Source: CAWAHD01 sp963781785 (GTDB taxonomy: Bacteria; Planctomycetota; Planctomycetia; Isosphaerales; Isosphaeraceae). From it: a stretch of DNA of 64,000 nt. Under the pieces are notes generated by a model. That model worked only from the letters and a program-made list of their open reading frames with translations. It was not told the DNA's origin and searched no databases. Shown one piece after another: positions 19,576-29,065 of this stretch. The position numbers and the translations under genes were made by a program. The number at the start of each line of letters is the position of its first letter. Position 1 is the first letter of the stretch. The stretch spans positions 2,480,001 through 2,544,000 of the forward strand of contig CAWAHD010000001.1 in assembly GCA_963781785.1 (NCBI GenBank). The letters are read 5' to 3'.

Positions 19576-20923
19576 ATGCGTGTTTTGATCGTTGACGACG
19601 AACCGAATATCCGATCGAGTCTCAAGGTTGCGCTCGAGTCGATGAAGCACACCGTTCAAAGCGCGGGAAGCCTCGACGAGGCGGTTGCGTGCCTGGACCG
19701 CGCGGAATTCGACCTGGCCCTTGTTGACCTGCGTCTGGGCAAGGAGTCGGGGTTCCACCTGCTGGACGCGATCGCGTCCCGATCAAGTCGGCTGCCGGTG
19801 GTGATCGTCACGGCGTATTCCAGCATCGAGACCGCCGTTGACGCGATGCGGCGCGGCGCGTTCGATTACTTACCGAAGCCGTTCACGCCGGCACAGATCC
19901 GTGCCGTGCTCGAGCGCCGGGCGCGTGCAGTCGCTGCGAAACCAGGTCGCGGGCCTGCGTGACCAGATCGATTGCGATGTGCCCGAGGTGTCGTTTGACT
20001 CAAGCGATCCTCGCTTACGGCTCGTGCTCGACCAGGGCCGCCAGGTGGCGGAAACCGATGCAGTGGTCTTGATTCGCGGCGAGAGCGGTACGGGGAAGGG
20101 GGTCTTTGCCCGCGCGCTCCACGGCTGGAGCCGGCGTGCGGCGGCGCAATTCGTGACGGTCAGTTGCCCGAGCTTGAATGCCGACCTGCTGGAGAGTGCA
20201 CTATTCGGGCACGCCCGAGGCTCGTTCACGGGCGCTGTCGCCGACACCGAGGGCAAGGTCGCCGCGGCCGAGGGAGGCAGCTTGTTTCTCGACGAGATCG
20301 GCGACCTTCCGCTCCTGTTGCAACCCAAGTTGCTCCGCTTTCTGCAAGAGCGGCGGTACGAGCGGGTCGGTGAGTCCCGCACCCGCACGGCCGATGTCCG
20401 TCTGATTGCGGCCTCGAACCACGACCTGGAAAGGGCGGCGGCCGCCGGTGCTTTTCGCGAGGATTTGCTGTTTCGCTTGAACGTCGTCGAGTTGACGCTC
20501 CCTCCACTGCGAGAGCGTTCGGGCCGGCTCGAGCTCGCCGAGCATCTGCTCAAATTCTTCTCGGGACAGCTCGGCAAGAAGATCGAGGGATTCTCGCCCG
20601 AAGCCCGTGAAGCACTGCTCAGGTATCCCTGGCCCGGCAACCTCCGCGAGCTGCGAAACGCGATCGAGCGGGCGGTGATTTTCGCGAGTGGTCCTTTGAT
20701 CGCGGTCACCAACCTGCCGGAGAGGATCGCCCAGTCCGCCGGCGGCTCGGGTCCGAAACCGCGGTCGGGTGTCGCGGTCGGGCTTCCGGTCAGCCTGGAA
20801 CAGATCGAGACCGAGCACATCCGGCTCATCCTCGAGCGCTCTCCCACTCTCGACGATGCCGCGCGCGTGCTGGGCATCGACCCCAGCACGCTCTATCGCA
20901 AGCGCAAGCAGCTTGGCCTTTGA
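19576..20923 (+). CDS. NtrC-type response regulator, sigma-54 activator (frameshifted)
   Basis: The N-terminal receiver domain (RVLIVDDEPNIRSSLKVAL, phospho-acceptor in LALVDLRLG, VVIVTAYSS) is followed by an AAA+ sigma-54-interaction domain with Walker A GESGTGKGVFARAL, the GSFTGA loop (Ser in place of the common Ala), Walker B SLFLDEIGDL and the NxREDLLFRLNV-like FREDLLFRLNV. A Fis-type helix-turn-helix ends the protein (DDAARVLGIDPSTLYRKRKQ). It should activate RpoN promoters when phosphorylated. The frame breaks at the G-run 19919-19921, between the receiver and AAA+ parts; removing one base gives LERRRVQSLRNQVAGLRD. The partner kinase is not adjacent. Confidence 0.9.
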
Positions 20924-21050
20924 AAAGCGAAAAGCGGGACAGGTCCGATATTGGCAAGATGGGATGTTTGGTGATCCGTGCCAGACCGCCATTTTGCTCC
21001 TCCGCGGGGATCATGGTCAGCACGGGCCGCGTCGCGGAGTCCGTCTCGTC

Positions 21051-23070
21051 TCACCGCGACCGCGCGACCCAGAAATACCCCCAAAGTTCGACGGTCTGGC
21101 CGTCCTCGAGGGACGCTTCGACGCGGTAGCTCACGGGTGTCGGGTGAGCGAAAGCTCCCAGCGGCAGCGACGCCGGTGCCGGGCCGGCGGCGCCGGCTGG
21201 GAATTCCTGCCACGGTCCCCGCAGATCCGTTTGCACCTGGATCTTGATCGCTCGCAGCGTTGACCCCTCCGGCCAGGTGAACTCGAGCTGCACCGGCTCC
21301 TTCGGCTTGGGCACGAGCGGCTTCGGCAGCGCCGTGAAAACCGTGAATAGGTCTTTCGTCAGCGCTTTGCCGGGCACCCGCCTCCGCTTCGATCCATTCT
21401 CATCGGGCCAGCCCAGGGCCCGCTTCTGCGCCGGATTGACCCACGTCTGGTTGATCCAGAACTTGTACTGGGCGATGCCCATCACGGAATCATCCATTGG
21501 CTCGGGGTGCGGCAGGCCGATGGGATGTCCGACGGCCTCGTGGTAGAAGGCACTGTCCGATCCACTGTAAGGGACGCGCCAGCCGTCGGCGCTCGTGAGA
21601 CCCATGCCAAGCCCTTCATCCGCCGAGTACGTCGCCCGGGCGCCGCCCGCCTGCGCACCGGGAAAGTGCCTTCCTTCGGCATCAACACTGCCATCGAATG
21701 CCGGCATTCCATCGACGAGTGTGATCCGCCGGAAATCGTCCATCTCGCGCCAGTTGATCTCACTCACGACGTGAAGGATGGGGAACCCGTCCCGTTTCCC
21801 GGGCCACGCCAGTGCCGACCGCGCGATCCGTGTCGAGTTATCGAACGTCTCGTCGGGGCTCTTGCCCCGGATCTTCTGCGTGGTCTCTTCCACGTTCAAG
21901 GGCTCGGGGTGGACGTGGACTCGAAGCGTCGATCTCCCGCCCGACTCGCGGTTGTGAAACAACACGATGCGCTTGGCGAAGTAGTCGACCCGTTCGCGCC
22001 AGTCGACCAGTGGTCTTCGATCCTGCGGTACGAGGTAAGCGATTGTCAGGTCGATCGTCCCGATGTCGTATCTCCCGTCAAAGGTGTGCGGCCTGTCACC
22101 GCTTTCCGTCCGCGGTCGCGCCTGGACGAAAACAATCGCGCTACCCTTTGCCCCATAACACGGCGACGTCCCTCGCGACGTAGGGGCGAACAAGCGTTCG
22201 GGCTTTCGCTCAGGCGCTTCGGCCGAAAGCCGGACCATCCATTCATCCTGACCGACGATGCCGTTGCAGATGAGGCTCTTGCCGTCAGGCGACCAGTCCG
22301 GCTGGTACCAGCCTGTGCCGATGGGCACAGCGCGCCCCGTCCCGAGATCGACAACCTGGATCTCGATGCGCTCCGCGATCGGCGTTCGTGTAACAGCACG
22401 CGATTTTCTTTCCATCCGGCGACCAGCTCGGGCAGTCCCCCTCGCAGATCTTCCGGGGCTCCGATCCGTCAATCTTCGCAACGTAGACCTGCGCATTGGC
22501 TCGCGCACCACCCCCGGTGCCTCCATTGGAGTATGCGATCCACTGACCGTCGGGCGACCAGTCCGGCCAGCGCCCCGGTCCGATCCGGCGCTCGCCTTTG
22601 CCGTCGCGGTCGATCACAAAGACGCCCAGCTCCTTGTCCTGGTCATCCTGGCCCTCGCGCATGAAGAGAAGCCGCTTGCCGTCGGGCGACCATCGGGGGG
22701 TCGTCCCCTGCGCCAGCCTCAAGAGTCCCGTCCCGTCTTGCCGCACGACCCAGCACTCCGGGGGAGTGACCATCTCCTGCGTGACGATCTTGAAAGCGTC
22801 GAAGGCCGCGAATTCGCCATCCTTCGAGCAGGACGGAGAACCGACATGGTCATACGCCCGCATCTTGACGATATCGCGGCCTGCACCACCACCGGTCAGC
22901 GACTGGAGCCGGAGGGTGTTGGGCCGGACCGGGGACGCCGGCTCCTGGGCATCGGCCATCGTGGGACCGGCTGACAGGAGAACAACGACAAGAGCGCCGA
23001 TCCGGCTCAGGCACCGATACCGGCAAGGCTCGACAAGAGCCGGTTTTGTGCAGAGCCTCATTTCGCACAT
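21051..23070 (-). CDS. Exported TolB-like propeller protein with metallopeptidase-like motif (frameshifted)
   Basis: A signal peptide (IGALVVVLLSAGPTMADAQ) precedes several PD40/TolB-type propeller blades, recognisable by repeated SPDGK/SPDGQ (RWSPDGKRLLFMRE, DWSPDGQWIAYSN, PSWSPDGKKIA, DWSPDGKSLIC). The C-terminal part has FYHEAVGHPIGLPHPEP and DDSVMG, which resembles the zinc motif and Met-turn region of metzincin-like peptidases but with one residue more between the first His-Glu and the next His. A beta-sandwich-like tail follows. The frame breaks near 22368-22378 (one extra base), joining KKIACCYTNADR to ERIEIQVVDLGTG. The ATG at 23070 has a GAGGGA upstream. Peptidase activity is only a possibility. 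Confidence 0.66.
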
Positions 23071-23727
23071 GCGTGATCCCTCGCTGGTTGATTGACCGAG
23101 TGTCAATCGTACTCGAAACCCGCGATGGATGAAGACCACCAAATTGTATCAACCACGGAAGGAACTGATGTTCACGGAAGAATCGAGTGCAGCATCAACC
23201 GGATCGGGGCGGGATGCGAATACGGCAAGGAACGACTCAGGGACGAAATGAAGTGTTTCGCTTGATCAGACGGCGATCCTTCGCCGAGCGAAGGATGACA
23301 AAAAGAACACCGCCGGATCCAGGTCTTGATGATTCGAAACACCGTCGTTCGTTCTGGACATTCGCCCATTCATTTAACGATCTCGGGCGATGAGATCATC
23401 GGAAAAGCCCCTGGCTTCGAGGCGGTGGCATCCGTTCCACCGCCGTCACCTGGGCTCCGGCATTCCGTCTTCCTCCATATCAGCAAGATCCAAATCAGAG
23501 CGAAACCGGACGCGCTTTTTGTAATGAACCAGCGCCGCCCGCGAAATTCAAGAAGACCAGCGACCGATGCCGAGAAAAGCAAAGTCATCGACGACCGATG
23601 AAAGCGATGTTTTGCTTGAGTAGGTGCGATGCTTTGATGAAGACGGACGGAGTCCGTCTTCGGGGTGTTTCGATGTCGGCACTCAGGAATCCGCAGTGCC
23701 CTTCGTGACAACGAATCGAGGCAATCC
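23071..23727. other. Intergenic region with two short perfect inverted repeats
   Basis: I see no convincing gene in these 657 bases between the divergent propeller gene and the ACP gene. Two hairpins stand out: ATCCTTCG/CGAAGGAT at 23276-23296 with a 5-base loop, and GAAGACGGAC/GTCCGTCTTC at 23639-23661 with a 3-base loop, 66 bases before the ACP start. The promoter of the ACP-E1-KAS unit should lie here. Confidence 0.55.
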
Positions 23728-24006
23728 ATGGCGGTGCAGAACCACGCCAGCGCGGTTCCCAGCGAACTGTTCGACGTCATCGATGCGATGATCCGCACGG
23801 TCTCGGCCCAGGCTACGAAGGTGAAGATCGCTCCGGAAACGCTGCTGATCGACGATCTCGCGCTGGACTCGCTGGACCTTGTCCGAGTGATAAGCCTGTT
23901 GGAAGACCGCTTTCATGTCGCGGTCGATCTTGATGAGATCCCCAAAATCAGGCGGGTTCTTGATCTGGCCCTGACCGTGACGGGTCAGTCTGTGCCGGCT
24001 GCCTGA
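23728..24006 (+). CDS. Acyl carrier protein
   Basis: The 92-residue acidic protein has the four-helix acyl carrier protein pattern. The phosphopantetheine serine lies in LALDSLDLVRVISLLEDRF (DSLDL), near residue 50, followed by the VDLDEIPKIRRVLDLALTV helix. It would carry acyl chains as thioesters after modification by a phosphopantetheinyl transferase. It is not in a fab cluster, so it is probably a dedicated carrier for the fused enzyme that starts 87 bases downstream in the same direction. CGAGG lies just before the ATG at 23728. Confidence 0.9.
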   Translation: MAVQNHASAVPSELFDVIDAMIRTVSAQATKVKIAPETLLIDDLALDSLDLVRVISLLEDRFHVAVDLDEIPKIRRVLDLALTVTGQSVPAA

Positions 24007-24093
24007 TTCCCGGCGCGACCCCAAGGTGCCGCGTGGCGTCAGGCGTACGCAGCAGTCGAGACACGGAAGTCGTCCTCCAATCTAGGAAGTGTG

Positions 24094-27000
24094 ATGGAGC
24101 ACCCACTGGAAACCGGGCGCCGGATCGCCCCGCCACATCGTGTCTTCACGAGAGATCACGGCGTTCGCTCGGGACGCGCCGGTCCGCCCGGTCAGGCAGA
24201 ACTGCTTTCGTTGTACCGGTGGATGACGATCTCCCGGACCGCCGACGAGGTTGTGGCGAATCTCGTCGCGCGTGGCGAGGCGTTCTTCTACCTGGCCTCC
24301 TCCGGACACGAGGGTAACGCTGTCTTCGGGCTCCTCATCGATGACGACGATTGGCTGCACCTCCATTATCGCTCGAAGGCCCTGCTGCTGGCGCGCGGGT
24401 TGCCAATCGATGCGTTCTTTCACAACTTGTTTTGCACTTCCCGATCACAATCCGCGGGGAGGCAGATGCCCCCGCTTGCGAGCGACCCCGCGCGGAAGGT
24501 CTTGAGCCAGAACGTTCCGGTAGGTAGTCACGTGCTTCAAGCCGTGGGTATCGCGGCCGAGCTGAGGCGACGCGCGCCGACTTCGAGGTCGCTGGTGTTG
24601 TGCAGCATGGGTGAAGGGGCCACGCAACAGGGCGAAGTCCTGGAGGCCCTCAGTGAGGCGGCCCGCTCCGAGCTGCCGCTTCTTCTGGTGGTGGAGGATA
24701 ACGGCTTCGCCATCTCGACCCGCACCGCGGGCAAGACCCCATTCTCGGCGCGGACCGGACGCTTGGCGGCCGATGATTTCTGGGGACTGCCCGTCCACCG
24801 CATCGACGGCAGGGACCCGGTGAGCTGCCTGGAGCCCTTGGCCCGGATCGTGACCTCGATTCGCGCCGGAGGGCCTTCGGAGCTGGTCATTCTCGAAGTC
24901 GAGCGGCTCGCTAGTCATTCCAACTCCGACGATGAGCGGGTCTATCGCCCCGCCGCCGAGCTCGAACGGGTACGACGCCACGGCGACCCGATTCGACGTC
25001 TGGGTGAGTACCTGCTGGCGCAGGGGATCGCCGCGAGCCAGCTCAAGCAGATTTCCGCCACGGCGAATCGCGACGTGGCGGCTGCGATCGAGCGCGCCCG
25101 GCAGGCGGAAGCTCCTCCGGTCGCCATCGCCGCGCGGGCGGAGTGGAGCTTCCACGAGCACGAGAACCTGCCGGATCACGGCCGGCCCGCCCAGACGATG
25201 CTCGAAGCGATGCGCGCTGTCCTGCGACATCGCCTGGAGACCGACCCCCGCGTGACTCTCTTCGGTGAGGACATCGAGGACCCCAAGGGGGACGTCTTCG
25301 GGGTCACCCGCGGGCTGTCGACGGACTATCCGGGCCGGGTGATCAACTCGCCGCTCGCCGAGTCACTGATCGTGGGCATGTCGATCGGGCGGGCTCTGGC
25401 CGGCGGCCGGCCCGTCGCCTTCATCCAGTTTGCCGACTTCTTGCCCCTCGCCTTCAACCAGATCCACTCCGAGCTGGGGAGCCTCTTCTGGCGGACCGCG
25501 GGGGGGTGGAACGCCCCGGTCATCATCATGGCCGCCTGCGGAGGCTATCGCCCGGGGCTGGGACCGTTCCATTCCCAGACACTCGAGTCGGTCTTCACTC
25601 ATGTCCCGGGCATCGACGTCGTGATGCCGTCGTCGGCCGCCGACGCCGCCGGACTGCTCCAATCGGCATTCGAATCACCGCGCCCGACGCTGTTCCTCTA
25701 TCCCAAGACTTGCCTGAACGATCCCGACCGCGCCGTCCCGCTGGACGTCATCAGGCACCGAACCCAAATCGGCCGCGCCCGGCGAACGCGCTCGGGGGAC
25801 GACCTGACCCTCGTGACCTGGGGGTCGACCGTGCCCCTCTGCGAACATGCCGCCGATGTCCTGATCCAGGCCGGGATCGGCGTCGACCTCATCGACCTGC
25901 GCTCGCTATCACCCTGGGACAACACCACGGTGCGCGAGTCGGTCCGCCGGACCGGCCGGCTCCTCGTGGTCCACGAGGACAACCTCACCTGCGGGTTCGG
26001 GGCCGAGGTGGTCGCCGATGTGGCCGAGGCGATCGACCGCCCGATCAAGGCTCGCCGCGTGACCCGGCCGGACACATACGTTCCCTTCGATTTTGCGAAT
26101 CAGCTTGATACGCTTCCGTCGTTCCAGCGGATTCTTACCGTCGCGGCCGAGATGCTCGACCTCGCTCTGGAGTGGCCGCGAAATGAGGTCCAGGCCGCCG
26201 CATCGCTGGTTGTCGAAGCGATCGGCAGCAGCCCGGCCGACCAGACGATCCAGGTCGTCGAGTGGAAGGTGCGCCCGGGCGATCAGGTGCGTCCCGGGGA
26301 CTTGCTGGCCGAGCTCGAGGCCGACAAGGCGATCTACCCCCTCACTGCATCGGTTTTGGCGCAAGTCGAGGAACTGCTCATCGCCGAAGGGGAACCCGTC
26401 CGGCCCGGTGCGCCGATATTGAGACTTCGCCTCGACCAGCCCGCCGTGCATCATCGCCGCGCGATCCGTCAGGACCTCCGCGCCCCCGGCGTGTCGCGAA
26501 AAAAGCGCCGGCGCGTGTGGCCCGCGCCGGGCTCGAGGCCGGGATCGTGTACCTCACGGGGCTCGCGTCCGTTGTCGGGTCTCGGACGGTGGCCAACGAA
26601 GAGCTGGCCGGTTCGTTTCTCAATCGATCGAGCGAGGACATCTCGAAGCGGACGGGCATCTACTCAAGGCGGTGGCTGGCCGATGACCAGACCATTCTCG
26701 ACGCGGCCGCGGCCGCGGTCCGGGACGTGCTCCACGCGGGCGGGCACGCGATTACCGACATCTCCGCGATCATTTGCAGCACGAGCACGCCCCCCACCTT
26801 GACGCCCTCACTGGCGTGCCTGATCCTCCATCAGCTCGGCGAGGCAGGTGCGCCGGCCCAGGTACCCGCCTTCGACGTGGCGGCGGCCTGCACGGGTTAC
26901 CTCTACGCGCTGGCGATCGCCCATGACATGATCTGCGTCAACCCTGACGCGCGCATTCTCGTCGTCACGGCCGAAGGCATGTCGCGGGTCGTGGACCCCG

Positions 27001-27518
27001 GGGATTTCGACACTGCAATCATCTTCGGCGATGCCGCCACGGCGACGATCATCGCCGGCGCAGGGTATTGCGACCGGGCCCTGGCCCGGCTGCACCGGCC
27101 CTTTCTCTCGGCCAAGGGAGAAGCCGGAAAGGTGATCCGCGTCCCTGGTCCAGGTGGCGGCCACTTCGCCATGAACGGCCTGCGCGTGTACGCCGAAGCC
27201 GTCCGGCACATGACCGGCATGTTGCAAACGGCCTGCGCATCTCGCGGCCTGACGCCGCGGGACTTGAGCCTGGTCGTTCCCCACCAGGCCAACGCCAAGA
27301 TCATGGAAGACGTCCGCCTGCGGCTAGGCGTCGACCCGGAGCAGGTTGCCAGCACCGTCGCCTGGACGGGCAACACGTCCTCATCGAGCATTCCCCTCTG
27401 TCTGGCCGATCTGCACCGCCGCGGCGCCTGGCCCTCGGGGACAATCGGACTGACCGCCTTCGGCGGCGGCTATACCTTCGGCGCGGCGATCCTGGAAACG
27501 CCGCCGCGCCGCGGCTGA
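24094..27518 (+). CDS. E1 alpha-E1 beta-lipoyl-ketoacyl synthase III fusion (one frameshift)
   Basis: Domain order: 2-oxoacid dehydrogenase E1 alpha (residues about 30-340; thiamine-diphosphate motif CSMGEGATQQGE ... VVEDNGFAIS), E1 beta (about 370-690; VTLFGEDIEDPKGDVFG, INSPLAESLIVGMSIG, GPFHSQTLESVF), a lipoyl domain (lipoyl Lys745 in ELEADKAIYP) and a KAS III-like ketosynthase. In fused numbering the KAS triad is Cys933 (DVAAACTGYLYA), His1064 (VVPHQANAK) and Asn1094 (TGNTSSSS). The frame breaks at the A-run 26499-26504; adding one A joins the two parts as GVSRKKAPARVARAG, total 1141 residues. The KAS frame has no ATG and no ribosome site before its domain, supporting a fusion, but a GTG-started separate gene cannot be excluded. 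E2 acyltransferase and E3 domains are absent. It probably forms acyl starter units from 2-oxoacids and elongates them on the adjacent ACP. Confidence 0.85.
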
Positions 27519-27708
27519 ACGATAAAGCGGCACTTCAGCCGCGCACTTCGTGTCCTGGCTGCGTTCCACAGGAGTGCCAAAGACAAGGGCCGCGATATCG
27601 AGCATCCTCGATTCTGAAGTGGACGTCGGACCACGGGCAGTCGTGGCGTGTGCTCGGCCGGTTGCCCAATTGCAAATCGCGTTACCCCGCCATTCAATCA
27701 GTTAACGA

Positions 27709-27900
27709 GTGATATCGTCCGCGTGGGCGCTTGCTCGGACAGACGAGGCCTGTGCCGTCGCCCTCAAGCTCTGGAATCATTGGTTTGCCGCACTTCGGTC
27801 CCTCACCGGTGAGGACCCCGTTTCCCCGTCGGAGCGCGGCCGGATTGACGCGATGGCCGAAGCGTGGATCACGTGGTGCAAAGAGCGCGGATACCTGTGA
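27709..27900 (+). CDS. Small hypothetical protein
   Basis: Sixty-three residues beginning at a GTG and ending WITWCKERGYL. The sequence (CAVALKLWNHWFAALRSL, then GRIDAMAEAWITW) looks like two amphipathic helices rich in Trp and has codon use like the neighbouring genes. I do not recognise a family. It stands alone between the ketosynthase and the PIN gene; the 190 bases before it hold nothing I can name. A real gene is plausible, not proven. Confidence 0.35.
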   Translation: MISSAWALARTDEACAVALKLWNHWFAALRSLTGEDPVSPSERGRIDAMAEAWITWCKERGYL

Positions 27901-27972
27901 TGGATTACCTGGAAAACTCGTATCCCGGCCTCCGTGACTCGGAAGCGGTCAATCGGGGTCGCCCGGCTCCGC

Positions 27973-28431
27973 TCACGCTCGAGGCGGAAGGTAATCGGCG
28001 AGAATGAGCACCCTGATCTCCCCGATCTTGCGAAGGCCTTCATCGTTGGTGATGAAGCAATCGGCCCGGTGGATGATGCCCGATGCGACGTGAATCGCGT
28101 CGAGCATCTTCACACCGTATTTCGCGCGGAGAGATGCAGCCCTTTCAATCACATCCCGGCTCACTTGCCAGACGGTGAGGTCAGGACCGGAAGCGATGAG
28201 CTGTCGATAGCGGTCGGCGAGGTCGATCCGACCCCGCGCGAGCGGCTGCACCAGCAACTCTCCCAGCACGAGTTGGCTACAAGATGCGCGAATCTGTCCA
28301 GTCCCGAATCCTTCGCGGAAAAGACTGTCCGTCACCGGACCGAAGACGGGACTCGCCTCGAACTCGTAGATCCAGACGACTGTGTCCAGAGCGACCAGCG
28401 ACCCAGGCGGGACCGCGTCGACGATGGTCAT
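27973..28431 (-). CDS. PIN-domain toxin (VapC-type ribonuclease)
   Basis: The 152-residue protein has the PIN fold acidic set: Asp16 in VALDTVVWIYEFE, a Glu in LVLGELLVQPLARG, an Asp in YGVKMLDAIHVAS and an Asp in DCFITNDEGLRKI. These bind the metal ions that cut RNA in VapC-type toxins. The ATG overlaps the stop of the upstream antitoxin-like gene by four bases (ATGA), the typical layout of a type II toxin-antitoxin pair. Target RNA unknown. Confidence 0.85.
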   Translation of the reverse strand: MTIVDAVPPGSLVALDTVVWIYEFEASPVFGPVTDSLFREGFGTGQIRASCSQLVLGELLVQPLARGRIDLADRYRQLIASGPDLTVWQVSRDVIERAASLRAKYGVKMLDAIHVASGIIHRADCFITNDEGLRKIGEIRVLILADYLPPRA

Positions 28432-28670
28432 GACCCGGGTTCTCGGTCCGCGCGGAGCTCGTCAAGGTATCGTTGCCCATCGATCCCTTGCCAAACTTCC
28501 GCTCCAAGCCCGGACAATTGGCCCCAATCGATCCGTCCCTGCCTTGGGATGGTCTGACATGGTTGGATCGTGAGCACGACCTCGACAGGCCCCGGTGTGA
28601 GGAGACATGGCACTTCGAGCTTCAGAATGCCTTCGGCGGATACTTCGGCTTGCACAGTCATCGTCGTCAT
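28428..28670 (-). CDS. Antitoxin-like partner of the PIN toxin
   Basis: Eighty residues: a beta-rich N-terminus (TVQAEVSAEGILKLEVPCLL, PGPVEVVLTIQ) resembling an AbrB-like or DUF-type antitoxin of planctomycete PIN pairs, and a C-terminal segment with WGQLSGLGAEVWQGIDGQ and YLDELRADRE, which would be the toxin-binding tail. The ATG at 28670 has GGAGG 9 bases upstream; an internal ATG at 28661 is an alternative. It overlaps the PIN gene by four bases, so the two are translationally coupled and probably autoregulated. Confidence 0.75.
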   Translation of the reverse strand: MTTMTVQAEVSAEGILKLEVPCLLTPGPVEVVLTIQPCQTIPRQGRIDWGQLSGLGAEVWQGIDGQRYLDELRADREPGS

Positions 28671-29065
28671 TTTCGTCGTCCTCCATCTAATCGATCATAG
28701 CGAGTAACGATCCATGCGGCTACTCCGACCAGCCGCGCTGAGGAGCGCCCGCGCCGCGGGCGGTTTGGCATCGATTGGACCGTAATGGATCTTCAAGGAT
28801 GACTCCCTCGTCCATCCTGGCGGCCAGAAGTGCGAGGGTAGGGTGGGCGGCCGCATTTCAGAGGATGGCGCGCCGCGGTGACGATGCTTTACGCGACGGC
28901 GCACCGGCGAGACTATCGACGCGGGATGAGGCCGACCGGGAATGGCGATAAACCGCATGGCCACCCATGACGAGGCAGCGCAGTCTGACCGACCCAATCG
29001 CCGCGATGATGACGTTGAGCCGTTGTGCGGGAATTAATCAATGGCCTCCTTCCCCGCGCGCTGAC
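28671..29065. other. Intergenic region, nothing recognised
   Basis: These 395 bases lie between the toxin-antitoxin pair and the end of the copper-monooxygenase-type gene. I see no gene, repeat or clear hairpin. The promoter of the antitoxin-toxin pair should be at its left end. Confidence 0.4.
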
